Assembly (NCBI GenBank): GCA_016793325.1
Contig: JAEUKI010000057.1
Location: forward strand, 62,001-126,000
Length of the DNA stretch: 64,000 nucleotides
Reading direction: 5' to 3'
Origin: Myxococcales bacterium
GTDB lineage: Bacteria > Myxococcota_A > Polyangia > Polyangiales > Ga0077539
Positions 42,237 through 50,798 of this stretch are shown in pieces. Position 1 is the stretch's first letter; every line of letters begins with the position of its first letter. The notes beneath the pieces were generated by a model. It searched no databases and was not told where the DNA came from. It saw only the letters and a program-made list of their open reading frames with translations. The translations under genes and the position numbers were made by a program.

Positions 42237-44006
42237 TCAGTTCGCTTCGAGTTCGGCGAACAGGTCTCGCATCCGCGCGTCGGGTCGCAGCTCGTCCGCG
42301 AGTCGACCTGCGTCGGCCATGAGCGCTTGTTCGGTCTGCGCCATCTCTGCGCCGAGCTGTCCGACGATGTTCTGCACTTGCGCGCTCTCGTCTTCGGACG
42401 CTTGCGAGAGCTTGGCGAGCTGGCCGCGCAGCGTGTCGATTTGCAGCTGAAGATCCGGAGCTTCGCGCTCTTTGGCCTCGAGCCACGCGACGGCGCGCTG
42501 GTGCTCTTGCATCGCGCGGCCGAGGCTGTCGAGCGCCTCGAGTCCCGCGCGATAGAGCATCGCGAGCTCGGCGGTCGGCGCGGCGGGCGCGGCGACGACC
42601 TTCGCGTGAATGTGCGCGAACGGAGCGCCTCCCCGCGCGAGGACCTGCGCGTACTCGTCGCGCACTTGTTTGGCGCGAACGAGCTCTTCGCGCACGCGCG
42701 AGAGGTCTTGTCCGAGCGTGTCCATCGCGCGGCCGAAGCGCGCTTGCGCCTCGCGGGCCTGGGTGCGGATCGCCTCGAGCTTCATCTGCTCGCGCAGCGA
42801 TCGTTGGCGGCACTCGCCCATGCGACCGACGGTGATGCGAATGCGCTCGAGGAGCTGAAAGAGGTCCGGTCGCCCGCGCCCATCGGGGTAGGCGCGACCG
42901 AGCATTTGCCCGAACAGTTGAACCCTTCGCTCCCAGCGCTCGAAGGTCGCGGGCGCGAGCGTTCCCTTCGGGGGCGCGTGCGGCTTTGGCTGTCCGTCGA
43001 ACGGCGTCGCTTCGAGCGCGGGGCTCGGGGGACCTCTGCGCGGCGGTGGAGGCGGCGGCTTTCGCGCTTGTTGCGGCCTCGGAACCTGCGCCGCGATCGC
43101 GCTCAACTCTTTGATCACCGCGTGCGCGTCGACGGGCCGCTTGTTGGGGTCCTTCTCGAGCAGCTTCAGGATCAAGTTGTCGAGCGCGGCCGGGATCTGC
43201 GGGTTGTGCTTGCTCGGCGGGACGGGCATCTCGCGCAAGTGCTTGAGCAAGAAGCCCGAGATGTCGTTGGCTTCGAACGGCAGTTGGTTGGCGACGATTT
43301 GATAGAGCATCACGCCGATCGCGTAGAGGTCCGCGCCCGGGCCTGCGTCGATGGACGTGATGCGCTCGGGGGCCATGTACTGCGGCGTTCCGAACACTTC
43401 GCCGGCTTTGGTCAAGCGCTGGTCGTGCATCGAACGCGCGATGCCGAAGTCGAGGATCTTCACGTGATCCGAGCCGTCCTCTTTGCGCACGACGAAGAGG
43501 TTGTCCGGCTTGAGATCGCGGTGAACGACTTCGAAATCGTGTGCTCGCGCGAGGGCGTCGAGCGTCTGAAGCATCAGGTCGAGCCCGCGGGCGAGGGGAA
43601 TCGGCCCGTGCTCGAGCACGCTCTCGAGCGACTCGCCCGAGAGGTACTCCATCACCAAGTACGGCGTCTTGTCCTCGCTCTCGCCGTAGCCGAGGATCTC
43701 GATGATGTGCGGGTGCGAGAGTCGCTGCGCGCTCGTCGCTTCGCGCTTGAATCGCTCGCGGAGCTTCTCGTCCTTCGCGAGCTCTTTGCGGAAGATCTTG
43801 ATCGCGACGGGCTTCTGATCGAGCGCCGAGCGCGCCGCGTAGACCGTGGCCATCCCGCCTTCGCCGAGCTGCGACTCGATGCGGTAACGACCGCCGATGA
43901 GCTGGCCGATGTACGGATCGGGCGCGGTGACGAGCTCTGCGCGGTCGACGAAGCAGTTGACCGCGTCGCTCGGGTATCGCAGACCGCACGTGGGGCAGAT
44001 CTTCAT
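42237..44006 (-). CDS. Ser/Thr protein kinase with N-terminal zinc ribbon and C-terminal coiled coil
   Basis: 589 aa. An N-terminal zinc ribbon (ICPTCGLRYPSDAVNC, Cys4/7/18) precedes the Hanks-type kinase domain: G-loop GEGGMATVY (48-56), VAIK with Lys70, catalytic loop HRDLKPDN (162-169), DFG 186-188, and a GTPQYMAPE activation segment. All catalytic residues are intact. A Pro-rich linker (~313-345) leads to ~240 residues of helical coiled coil. There is no transmembrane helix, so the kinase is cytosolic. The zinc ribbon plus kinase head is common in myxobacterial kinases. Converges with crtI (15-base gap). Confidence 0.93.
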   Translation of the reverse strand: MKICPTCGLRYPSDAVNCFVDRAELVTAPDPYIGQLIGGRYRIESQLGEGGMATVYAARSALDQKPVAIKIFRKELAKDEKLRERFKREATSAQRLSHPHIIEILGYGESEDKTPYLVMEYLSGESLESVLEHGPIPLARGLDLMLQTLDALARAHDFEVVHRDLKPDNLFVVRKEDGSDHVKILDFGIARSMHDQRLTKAGEVFGTPQYMAPERITSIDAGPGADLYAIGVMLYQIVANQLPFEANDISGFLLKHLREMPVPPSKHNPQIPAALDNLILKLLEKDPNKRPVDAHAVIKELSAIAAQVPRPQQARKPPPPPPRRGPPSPALEATPFDGQPKPHAPPKGTLAPATFERWERRVQLFGQMLGRAYPDGRGRPDLFQLLERIRITVGRMGECRQRSLREQMKLEAIRTQAREAQARFGRAMDTLGQDLSRVREELVRAKQVRDEYAQVLARGGAPFAHIHAKVVAAPAAPTAELAMLYRAGLEALDSLGRAMQEHQRAVAWLEAKEREAPDLQLQIDTLRGQLAKLSQASEDESAQVQNIVGQLGAEMAQTEQALMADAGRLADELRPDARMRDLFAELEAN

Positions 44007-44048
44007 CGCGAATCCCTCGCCGATGCAGTGAGCGCGCTGTGTGTTCGC

Positions 44049-44076
44049 GGGCCTCTCGCGTGCGCGAGGGAGGCCC
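44049..44076. promoter_or_regulatory. Hairpin in the kinase/rluA divergent region
   Basis: GGGCCTC (44049-44055) pairs with GAGGCCC (44070-44076), and an inner TCGCG/CGCGA pair extends the stem past a two-base bulge. It would lie in the leader of the kinase mRNA. Confidence 0.3.
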
Positions 44077-44187
44077 TACAAGACCCTCCCAGCTCAGCTC
44101 GCGTGTTGGCTGCGCGGACCCTCTTCTGGATGTTCGTCGGCAAGACGCCCGGGATTGTATCACCGGAGCACCGTAGAATCGCGAGCG

Positions 44188-45231
44188 ATGACCCGCCGCG
44201 ATCGAGAACGTCACCGCCATTCACACAGCCGTCCGGCGCCCGTCGCACCCGCGCCCACCGCGGCGGCGTCGAAGCCGGGGCTTGCGGCCCAACCGGACGC
44301 CGAGCGCGCTGTGGACGACGCGCACGACGGCGTCACGCTCGGGGCGCTCGTGCGCGAGCTGCTCGCGTGCTCGTGGAACCAAGCGCGCGAGGCCATCGCG
44401 CGCGGCAAGGTCTCGCTCGACGGAAAGGTGGTGACCGACTCAGCGCTGCGCCTGTCGCGAGGGCAAATCGTCGCCCTCGCGCGCGCCGCTCCGCGCGCGG
44501 ATCGCGCGGATACGATGCTCGAGAGCAGCGTCGTTCGCTACGTCGACGAGCAGATCGTGGTGGTGGACAAGCCGTCGGGGTTGAGCACGGTTCCGTACGA
44601 CGAGGGCGAGCGAGGAACGCTCGTCGATCGCCTGCAGAGTTGGCTGCATCGAAAGCGCGGCGCGGGCGCGAACGCCCCGCTGTTCGTCGTTCATCGCATC
44701 GACAAGGACACCTCGGGGCTCGTCGTGTTCGGCCGCACGTGGCTCGCGAAGCGGCACCTCGCGGGGCTGTTTCGAGCGCACGCGATCGAGCGGCGGTACC
44801 TCGCGATCGTGTGCGGACGACCCGCGCGCGATCGGTTTACGGTCGACAGCGTGCTCCTCGAGGACCGCGGCGACGGGCTGCGCGGATCTGCGCGCAAGGT
44901 TCATCCCGGCGTTGGAAAGCGTGCAATTACCCACATCGAAGTGCTCGCGCGCCTCGATCGCGCGTCGCTCGTGTGCTGTCAGCTCGAGACCGGACGGACC
45001 CATCAGATCCGCATTCACCTCGCCGAGAGCGGGCACCCGCTGATCGGCGAGCGCGTGTACGGACGCGAGATCGAGCGCCCGATCGAGCGCGATCGAGCGA
45101 TGCTCCACGCGCGCGAGCTCGGCTTCACGCACCCAGCGGACGTCGAGCGCGTCGTGCGATTCACCGCAGAAGTACCCAGCGATTTCAAAGAGACCCTCGA
45201 CGCGCTCGGCGGCGACTCGTCGATGTACTGA
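44188..45231 (+). CDS. RluA-family pseudouridine synthase
   Basis: 347 aa from ATG 44188. An Ala/Pro-rich head is followed by an S4-type RNA-binding region (~50-95, VRELLACSWNQAREAIARGK). The catalytic domain has VVHRIDKDTSGLVVFG, with Asp172 as the catalytic residue of the R-I/L-D motif, and LETGRTHQIRIHLAESGHPLIG. It isomerises uridines in rRNA (RluC/RluD-like) or tRNA; the exact site cannot be told. Divergent from the kinase gene, convergent with the first VWA gene, with a strong hairpin between. Confidence 0.9.
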   Translation: MTRRDRERHRHSHSRPAPVAPAPTAAASKPGLAAQPDAERAVDDAHDGVTLGALVRELLACSWNQAREAIARGKVSLDGKVVTDSALRLSRGQIVALARAAPRADRADTMLESSVVRYVDEQIVVVDKPSGLSTVPYDEGERGTLVDRLQSWLHRKRGAGANAPLFVVHRIDKDTSGLVVFGRTWLAKRHLAGLFRAHAIERRYLAIVCGRPARDRFTVDSVLLEDRGDGLRGSARKVHPGVGKRAITHIEVLARLDRASLVCCQLETGRTHQIRIHLAESGHPLIGERVYGREIERPIERDRAMLHARELGFTHPADVERVVRFTAEVPSDFKETLDALGGDSSMY

Positions 45232-45258
45232 CGCTCGCGAAGCGAACCCCAAATGCGC

Positions 45259-45295
45259 CGAGGGCGACGGAGGCTCTCACCTCGCGTCGCCCTCG
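45259..45295. terminator. Bidirectional terminator-like hairpin between convergent genes
   Basis: CGAGGGCGACG (45259-45269) pairs perfectly with CGTCGCCCTCG (45285-45295). Inside, GAGG (45270-45273) pairs with CCTC (45280-45283), giving 15 bp with a one-base bulge and a 6-base loop. It lies between the stop codons of rluA-type (+) and VWA (-) genes. No U-tract on either side. Confidence 0.55.
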
Positions 45296-45322
45296 CGTCG
45301 CGTCACTCGTGTCGTGTGCGGA

Positions 45323-47284
45323 TCACATGCCGGTCGGCACGGACTGGATGCACTCGAGGCGGGTGATCGTTCCCGGTCCAGGCGCGCCCATCGGGGTGAA
45401 CGAGATGCGCTGCGTGCAGGTCGGGTTCTGCGGATCGGCCGCGGTGTCGTAGTACCAGCCCGGGTTGGTGTTGACCGGCTGGCGCGTCATCGCGTTGGTC
45501 GGGATCTGCTGGATGTCGCAGACGACGTGGTTCTCGCCCATCTCGTCTTGGAACGTGCGGTCCTGCTCCTGCTCGGGGACAGCGCGTCCGCGAGCGGCGT
45601 CGCAGGTCGTCGCTCCGACCGGGAGGATCTCGCGGACGATGCACGAAACGATGCTCTCGCCAGCGGAGTTGGGCGTCGTCGCGAGCACGCGCGGGAGGCA
45701 CTTGCCGCCGATGCGTGAGGCGATCTTGCGGACGATGGTGCGCATCGCGACGGTGAAGTTCGTCGAGCAGATCGAGGTCACGAGACCGTTGCGGCAAGGC
45801 GCTCCGTTGCAGAGCGGGCTCTCGTCGAAGCGACGCGCGATCTCGACGATGCGGCGCGACGGGAACGCCATCTGCTGGCTGTTCGAGCACGTCATCATCG
45901 GGTTGTACGTGCTGCCCGCGCGACGGCAGGCCGGCACGACGTGCGAGCAGTTCGGATCCATGTTCGCCGCGCGCATCGAGAACGGACCCGCAGTCTCCTG
46001 CATGCCCGAGATGGCCATCGACGAGTCACGTCCGTAGAAGTTGTCGGCGCTTCCCGAGGGCGCGCCGAGCAGCGCGTTCCAATCGGTGGGCGGGTCGTCC
46101 ATGCCCATCGCAGGACGCGTCGGAACCTGCAGCGGAACACCGGCGATCGCCGCGAAGATGATGCGCTCGGGGTGCCCCGGCTTGAGCGAGAGCAGGTCCT
46201 TGTTCCAGCGGTTCATGCTGGCCGCAGCGGTGTTGACGTAGCGATTGAGGTCCCAGTTGGGATCGCGGTTGTCACCCGGCGTGTAGAGGTAGAAGCGCAA
46301 GTCCGGGTTGGTCGGGTGCGCCCACGCCATCGAGCTCGTGTTGTAGACGTCCGTCCCGCTGACGCAGCCCGCGCCGCCGTTGGCCGCGGAGAAGCCCTGG
46401 TCGTACTCGCAGTCGCGAACCGAGCCGTCTTCTTCGTCCGAGAGCATCATGATCGCGAGCAGCGCGTCTTCACGAAGGAAGCCCGCGTTCGGCGACATGT
46501 TGCCCGGCACCGCGCGCGCATCGTGGTGGATGAGCGCGCGCCACACGGACTCGAGCTGCGCTTCGAGACCGCAGCCGTTGATGAAGATACCCGCGTTGCA
46601 CTTGAACCAGTCCGAGAAGATCGCGGGGTTGCGCGTCGACGCGTTCATCCCGGGGACGTCGCAGGTCGCGTCCGCGGCGTTCGAGCAGAACGTGATGAAG
46701 CTCGGAAACTGATTCGGGTCGTTGTTGCACGCCATCGGGCGGAAGCCCGCGGGCGCGGTGACCGCGTTCGGCCGGCGAGGCGCCCACGGAAGGTGGGACT
46801 GCAGCGCGAAGCCGTTGCGGATCGGGTTGAGCAATCCGTGGTCGCCGCGCGTCGCATCGTCGCAGCCCGGGACCATCGAGCCCGGCGTGCCGAGGTCCGT
46901 CGAGATCACGCCCACGTGAAGGTCCTTCACGGCGGGGTACTGCGGGACGTCGTCCATGTTCATGGGGTTGCACGCGTGAGGCGTGCCTCCGCCAGGCATC
47001 GAGCGTGAGATGCACGGTGGATTGGTGAGCTGGTCGATGAGCGGACCAAGCTGCGCCATGATGTTCGACTGGTTGTCGGCCATCGAGCCCGAGTTATCGA
47101 CCACCATCAACAGGTCGACCTTCTCGACGGCCTCGTTGCGGACCACCTCGGAAACGCCCGATTGCACCACCGGAATAACGGCAGCGACCGGTCGATCCAG
47201 ACAGCCGAGCGCTGTTGCGCCCATCGCTCCGACGACGGCGAGCGCGGCTCGAATACCGCCAGCTCCTTTACGCGCCACGATCAT
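45323..47284 (-). CDS. VWA-domain lipoprotein (tandem paralogue 2)
   Basis: 653 aa from ATG 47284. Signal ends ATALGC (lipobox) followed by LDRPVAAVIPVVQSGVSEV. A von Willebrand A domain begins VEKVDLLMVVDNSGSMADNQSN with an intact MIDAS D-x-S-x-S. The long middle holds many Cys pairs (FCSNAADATCDV, CNAGIFINGCGLE, CNGAPCRNGLVTSICS) and FAAIAGVPLQVPTRP. It should be a lipid-anchored periplasmic or surface protein with metal-dependent adhesion and several disulfides. It is strongly similar along its whole length to the next gene upstream (47608-49608). Ligand unknown. Confidence 0.85.
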   Translation of the reverse strand: MIVARKGAGGIRAALAVVGAMGATALGCLDRPVAAVIPVVQSGVSEVVRNEAVEKVDLLMVVDNSGSMADNQSNIMAQLGPLIDQLTNPPCISRSMPGGGTPHACNPMNMDDVPQYPAVKDLHVGVISTDLGTPGSMVPGCDDATRGDHGLLNPIRNGFALQSHLPWAPRRPNAVTAPAGFRPMACNNDPNQFPSFITFCSNAADATCDVPGMNASTRNPAIFSDWFKCNAGIFINGCGLEAQLESVWRALIHHDARAVPGNMSPNAGFLREDALLAIMMLSDEEDGSVRDCEYDQGFSAANGGAGCVSGTDVYNTSSMAWAHPTNPDLRFYLYTPGDNRDPNWDLNRYVNTAAASMNRWNKDLLSLKPGHPERIIFAAIAGVPLQVPTRPAMGMDDPPTDWNALLGAPSGSADNFYGRDSSMAISGMQETAGPFSMRAANMDPNCSHVVPACRRAGSTYNPMMTCSNSQQMAFPSRRIVEIARRFDESPLCNGAPCRNGLVTSICSTNFTVAMRTIVRKIASRIGGKCLPRVLATTPNSAGESIVSCIVREILPVGATTCDAARGRAVPEQEQDRTFQDEMGENHVVCDIQQIPTNAMTRQPVNTNPGWYYDTAADPQNPTCTQRISFTPMGAPGPGTITRLECIQSVPTGM

Positions 47285-47607
47285 CGCTTCTCTTGCCTCC
47301 GACGGCCGCGTCTTTCGCGGCCCTCTGATTCGACGTCTTCTGGGAGTTTTTGCAGTCGCTCTGGTTTCGCAGCGGCGAAACCTTCGCACACCCAGAGGGC
47401 GCCTACGTTACCGACCTGCGGACAGGAGGGTCAAACCCTTTCGCCCGCACGCTCCAACATCCGAGAGCAAAGGTCGGGCCTACGAGGGCAGCTCGCGAAG
47501 CGCGAGCAAACTTCCTGCGGATTCAGCGATCGCGCGCTCGCCGAACGCGCTCGCGACCGCCAGCGAACCGAACCACCGCTGCCAACCAAGTTGGCAACCC
47601 CGCTTCG
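47285..47607. other. Intergenic region between the VWA paralogues
   Basis: 323 bases without a gene. GGTTTCGC (47363-47370) and GCGAAACC (47375-47382) form an 8-4-8 hairpin about 80 bases upstream of the downstream VWA start, probably in its leader. TGCCAAC (47580-47586) and GTTGGCA (47590-47596) form a 7-3-7 hairpin 11 bases after the stop codon of the upstream VWA gene, a possible weak terminator without a U-tract. No convincing -35/-10 pair was found, so the downstream copy may depend on read-through. Confidence 0.4.
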
Positions 47608-49608
47608 TTACCTCGTCGCGCCTGCGTCCGGATCGCCGTTGCCCGTCGGGTCGACGCGCTGGATGCACTCGAGTCGAACGCGCGCTCGGCTCCGTGGTTC
47701 GCCGGCGCTCGTGAAGCGAACGCTCGCGCGACACGCAGGGTTTCGCGGGTCGGGGCGCTGGTCGTAGAACCAGCCGGGCTCGTCGCTCACGGGAGCGAAC
47801 GGCGTCGCGCTCGTCGAGGGATGCGTGGCGATCTGCGCGACCTCGCAGAGCACTCGTCCGTCGGTGTCGACGGCGCGATCGCCGTCGATCGCGATGCGTC
47901 CGCGGGATGCGTCGCAGCTCGTCACGCCTTCGGGCTGCGCTTCGCGCACGACGCACGTGGCGCGCATCGCCCCGGTCGAGTCGAGGCTCGTGTCGAGCGC
48001 GCGCTGCAAACAAGGCGTCTGCAGTCGCGTGCGGATCTTCTCGACGATCGAGCCCATCGCGCCGCGGTAGTCCGACGAGCAGATCGACGTGACGATCCCG
48101 TTGCGGCAGGGGAGGCCGTTGCACGACGGGGCCTCGTCGAAGCGACGCGCGATCTCGATCACGCGGCGCGACGGAAACGCCATGTATTGGCCCGGAGAAC
48201 TCAGCGTCTCGGCGCACTGGTTGCTCGGGTGCGGCGCGCTTCCCTCGCGCCGACACGCGGGTTCGACGTGGTCGCAGCCCGCTGCGCGCGCGCCGCGCAT
48301 CGAGAAGCGCCCCGCGCTCGCTTGCGTGCCCTCGATCGAGGCGTGAACGTCGCGGCCCACGAAATCATCGGCGCCTCGCGGGCCTGGAGCTCCGAGCAGC
48401 GCGTTCCAATCGATGAGCTGCTGACCGTCGGCCGTCCTCGTCGGAACCTGCAGCGGAACGCCCGCGATCGCGGCGAACACGATGCGCTCGGGGTGTCCGG
48501 GCTTGAGCGAGAGAAGGTCGCGCGTCCAACGGTTGGGAGCGTCCGCGGGCGCTCGGTTGTAGTAGCGATCGAGCGACCACGTCGGGTCCTGCGCGCTCCC
48601 GGGCTGGTAGTCGTAGAAGCGCCCGTTGATGTCGGCCTGGCCCGTTTGCAGCACGACGGGAGACCACGCGCGGCTGTTGGCGTCGAACACCGTTCGCGCG
48701 TCGGAGCACGCGCTCCCCGACTGCGCCGAGAAGCTCGCGTCGCGATCGCACAAGCGCACAGAGCCGTCTTCTTCGTCGGTCAGAACGACGATCGCGAGGA
48801 GCGCGTCTTCGCGGAGAAAGCCCGCGTTGCGGCTGTTGTTTCCCGGGAGCGCGCGGGCGTCGTGGTGCACGAGCGCGCGCCAGGCAGCTTCGAGCGGCTG
48901 CTCGATGCCGCACCCGCCGACGTACAGCCCCGCGTTGCAGCGAAACCACTCGGAGAACATCGCGGGGTCTCGCGTCGAAGCGCTCGCTCCAGGGGCGTCG
49001 CAGCTCGCGTCGGCCTCGTTCGAGCAGAAGCCGATGAAGCTCGGAAAGCGCATCGGATCGGTGCCGCACGCCGCCGAGCGAAAGCCCGGAGGGAGCGAGC
49101 GGTTGTTCCACGGGAGGTGCTGCGCGACCGCAGCGCCGTAGCGAATCGGGTTGAGCACGCCGTCGTCACCCTCGAGCGTCGCAGCGCCGTTCGAGCCGCA
49201 CTCGAAGGTCCCAGCGGTCCCGAGGTCCGTCGAGATCACGCCCACGTGAAGGTCCTTCACCGCGGGGTACTGCGGGACATCGTCGGCGTTCGCAGCGTCG
49301 CACGCGTGCGGCGCCGCCGTGGGGTTGCTCCGAGAGATGCACGGCGGAGAGACGAGCTGCTCGATCATCGGGCCGAGCTGCGCCATGAGGTTCACTTGAT
49401 TTCCGACCATCGAGCCGGAGTTGTCGACGACCACGAGCAGATCGACCTGGTCCGTGCGATCCGCTGCGACGGAGACCTGAGCGATGGACTGCGTTTTGGG
49501 TTGAACCGACGCCACGGGGCGGTCGAGACACGCTGCGCTGACGGCCGCGAGCGCGGTCGTCCACAAGAATCGGGCTGCACTCGTTGGGTTCGCGGGGGAC
49601 TTGTTCAT
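47608..49608 (-). CDS. VWA-domain lipoprotein (tandem paralogue 1)
   Basis: 666 aa from ATG 49608 with AGGAGGA upstream. Lipobox AVSAAC, then LDRPVASVQPKTQSIAQVSV, almost the same pattern as its paralogue. MIDAS is intact (VDLLVVVDNSGSMVGNQVNLM). Shared landmarks include PPCISRSNP, CNAGLYVGGCGIE, PGHPERIVFAAIAGVPLQVP, MAFPSRRVIEIARRFDEAPSCN and a Cys-rich C-terminus. Probably exported and lipid-anchored with several disulfides. A good sigma70-type promoter lies 68 bases upstream. The pair marks a recent local duplication. Confidence 0.85.
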   Translation of the reverse strand: MNKSPANPTSAARFLWTTALAAVSAACLDRPVASVQPKTQSIAQVSVAADRTDQVDLLVVVDNSGSMVGNQVNLMAQLGPMIEQLVSPPCISRSNPTAAPHACDAANADDVPQYPAVKDLHVGVISTDLGTAGTFECGSNGAATLEGDDGVLNPIRYGAAVAQHLPWNNRSLPPGFRSAACGTDPMRFPSFIGFCSNEADASCDAPGASASTRDPAMFSEWFRCNAGLYVGGCGIEQPLEAAWRALVHHDARALPGNNSRNAGFLREDALLAIVVLTDEEDGSVRLCDRDASFSAQSGSACSDARTVFDANSRAWSPVVLQTGQADINGRFYDYQPGSAQDPTWSLDRYYNRAPADAPNRWTRDLLSLKPGHPERIVFAAIAGVPLQVPTRTADGQQLIDWNALLGAPGPRGADDFVGRDVHASIEGTQASAGRFSMRGARAAGCDHVEPACRREGSAPHPSNQCAETLSSPGQYMAFPSRRVIEIARRFDEAPSCNGLPCRNGIVTSICSSDYRGAMGSIVEKIRTRLQTPCLQRALDTSLDSTGAMRATCVVREAQPEGVTSCDASRGRIAIDGDRAVDTDGRVLCEVAQIATHPSTSATPFAPVSDEPGWFYDQRPDPRNPACRASVRFTSAGEPRSRARVRLECIQRVDPTGNGDPDAGATR

Positions 49609-49682
49609 TTCGCGATTCCTCCTGCGAAGTTGGACAGAGCAACGCGCGTGCCGTGGTTCTTGTGATGACGGATTGATACAGT

Positions 49683-49711
49683 ATTACGGATTCTCAATTT
49701 GCCACTGTCAA
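49683..49711 (-). promoter_or_regulatory. Sigma70-type promoter of the first VWA gene
   Basis: On the minus strand, TTGACA (49711-49706) is followed after 17 bases by CGTAAT (49688-49683). Perfect -35, 4 of 6 at -10, in an AT-rich island. The start would be near 49676, giving a leader of about 68 bases to ATG 49608. Confidence 0.6.
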
Positions 49712-49773
49712 CTGTGTTGGCAGCTGCTATCCACGGTTGACGGCGGCCCCGCTCCGCGTGCTCTCGTCTCGCG

Positions 49774-50730
49774 GTGAGCGAAGTTGTGATCGCCCATCAC
49801 GGGCACTGTTTCGACGGCGCGTGCAGCGCCGCGATTTTCACTCGCTACCTGCGCGAGCGCGAGAACCAGCGGAGCTTCGTGTACCGCGGCCTCGCGTACG
49901 AGCCCAACGCGCCCCCCATCGCAGAGAAGCTCGTGGACGGCGCCATCAACGCGATCCTCGATTTTCGCTACACGCAGAGCCCGCTGCTCACTTGGTACTT
50001 CGACCACCACGTGAGCGCGTTTCAAGAGCCCGGCTCGAAGGCGCACTTCGACGCGGACACGACGAAGAAGAAGTTTCACGACGGAACGTACGGGTCGTGC
50101 ACGAAGTTCATCGCGGACATCCTGCGCGAACACGCGGGGTGGGAGGCGCCCGACCTCAACGAGATGATCCGCTGGGCGGACATCGTCGACGCCGCGCGCT
50201 TCGCGAACGCCGACGTCGCGACGAGCCTCGATGAGCCCGCGATGGCGATCACCGCGGTCGTTCAAGAGTGCGGGGACGACGCGTTTTGCGCGGAGATGAT
50301 CCCGCGCCTCGCGAGCGAAGGGCTCGCGGCGATCGCCAAGAGCCCCATCGTCGAGTCGCGCATCGCGCCGATCCGCGAGCGGCAGGCCGCGCTCACCGAG
50401 CGCATGGCGCGCGCAGGCGAGCAGAAGGGCGTCGTCGCGCACTTCGACCTCAGCGATCAGCCGCTCGATACGGTCGCGAAGTTCGTCGGGTACAAGCTCT
50501 TTCCGACGGCGATGTACTCGGTTGTGCTCGCGTGGACGCCGCGTCGCGCGAAGCTCTCGGTGGGCTTCAACCCCTGGAGCTCGCGGCCCCGAAAGCACAA
50601 CATCGCGGAGCTGTGCGAGCAGTACGGCGGCGGTGGGCACCCCGTGGTCGGCGCGATTTCGCTGCCCGGGACAGAACTCCCCAAGGCGCGGCGCGTGTTC
50701 GCCGAGCTCATCGAGAAGCTCAACACCTGA
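49774..50730 (+). CDS. DHH/DHHA1-family phosphoesterase
   Basis: 318 aa from GTG 49774. The N-terminal HHGHCFDGACSAAIF supplies the first metal ligands. YFDHHVSAF is the DHH motif, and WADIVDAARF gives a further Asp. The DHHA1 C-terminal domain ends with EQYGGGGHPVVGAISLPG, its typical glycine-rich signature. Enzymes of this fold cleave phosphodiester or phosphoanhydride bonds (oligonucleotides, cyclic dinucleotides, pyrophosphate). The exact substrate cannot be called. It has no signal peptide. The lipoprotein gene downstream begins 68 bases later with its own ribosome site. Confidence 0.85.
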   Translation: MSEVVIAHHGHCFDGACSAAIFTRYLRERENQRSFVYRGLAYEPNAPPIAEKLVDGAINAILDFRYTQSPLLTWYFDHHVSAFQEPGSKAHFDADTTKKKFHDGTYGSCTKFIADILREHAGWEAPDLNEMIRWADIVDAARFANADVATSLDEPAMAITAVVQECGDDAFCAEMIPRLASEGLAAIAKSPIVESRIAPIRERQAALTERMARAGEQKGVVAHFDLSDQPLDTVAKFVGYKLFPTAMYSVVLAWTPRRAKLSVGFNPWSSRPRKHNIAELCEQYGGGGHPVVGAISLPGTELPKARRVFAELIEKLNT

Positions 50731-50798
50731 CCGCTGGGACCCGGTCTGCGCTAGCATCGATTCGCGCGCTGTTGCTGCGGTGCCGAGGAGTTCTTTCG

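Noticed and set aside
42219..42239. Small palindrome spanning the two stop codons of the convergent crtI-type and kinase genes
   Set aside because: Only five outer base pairs with poor inner pairing; arises easily from facing TGA/TCA stops in GC-rich DNA.
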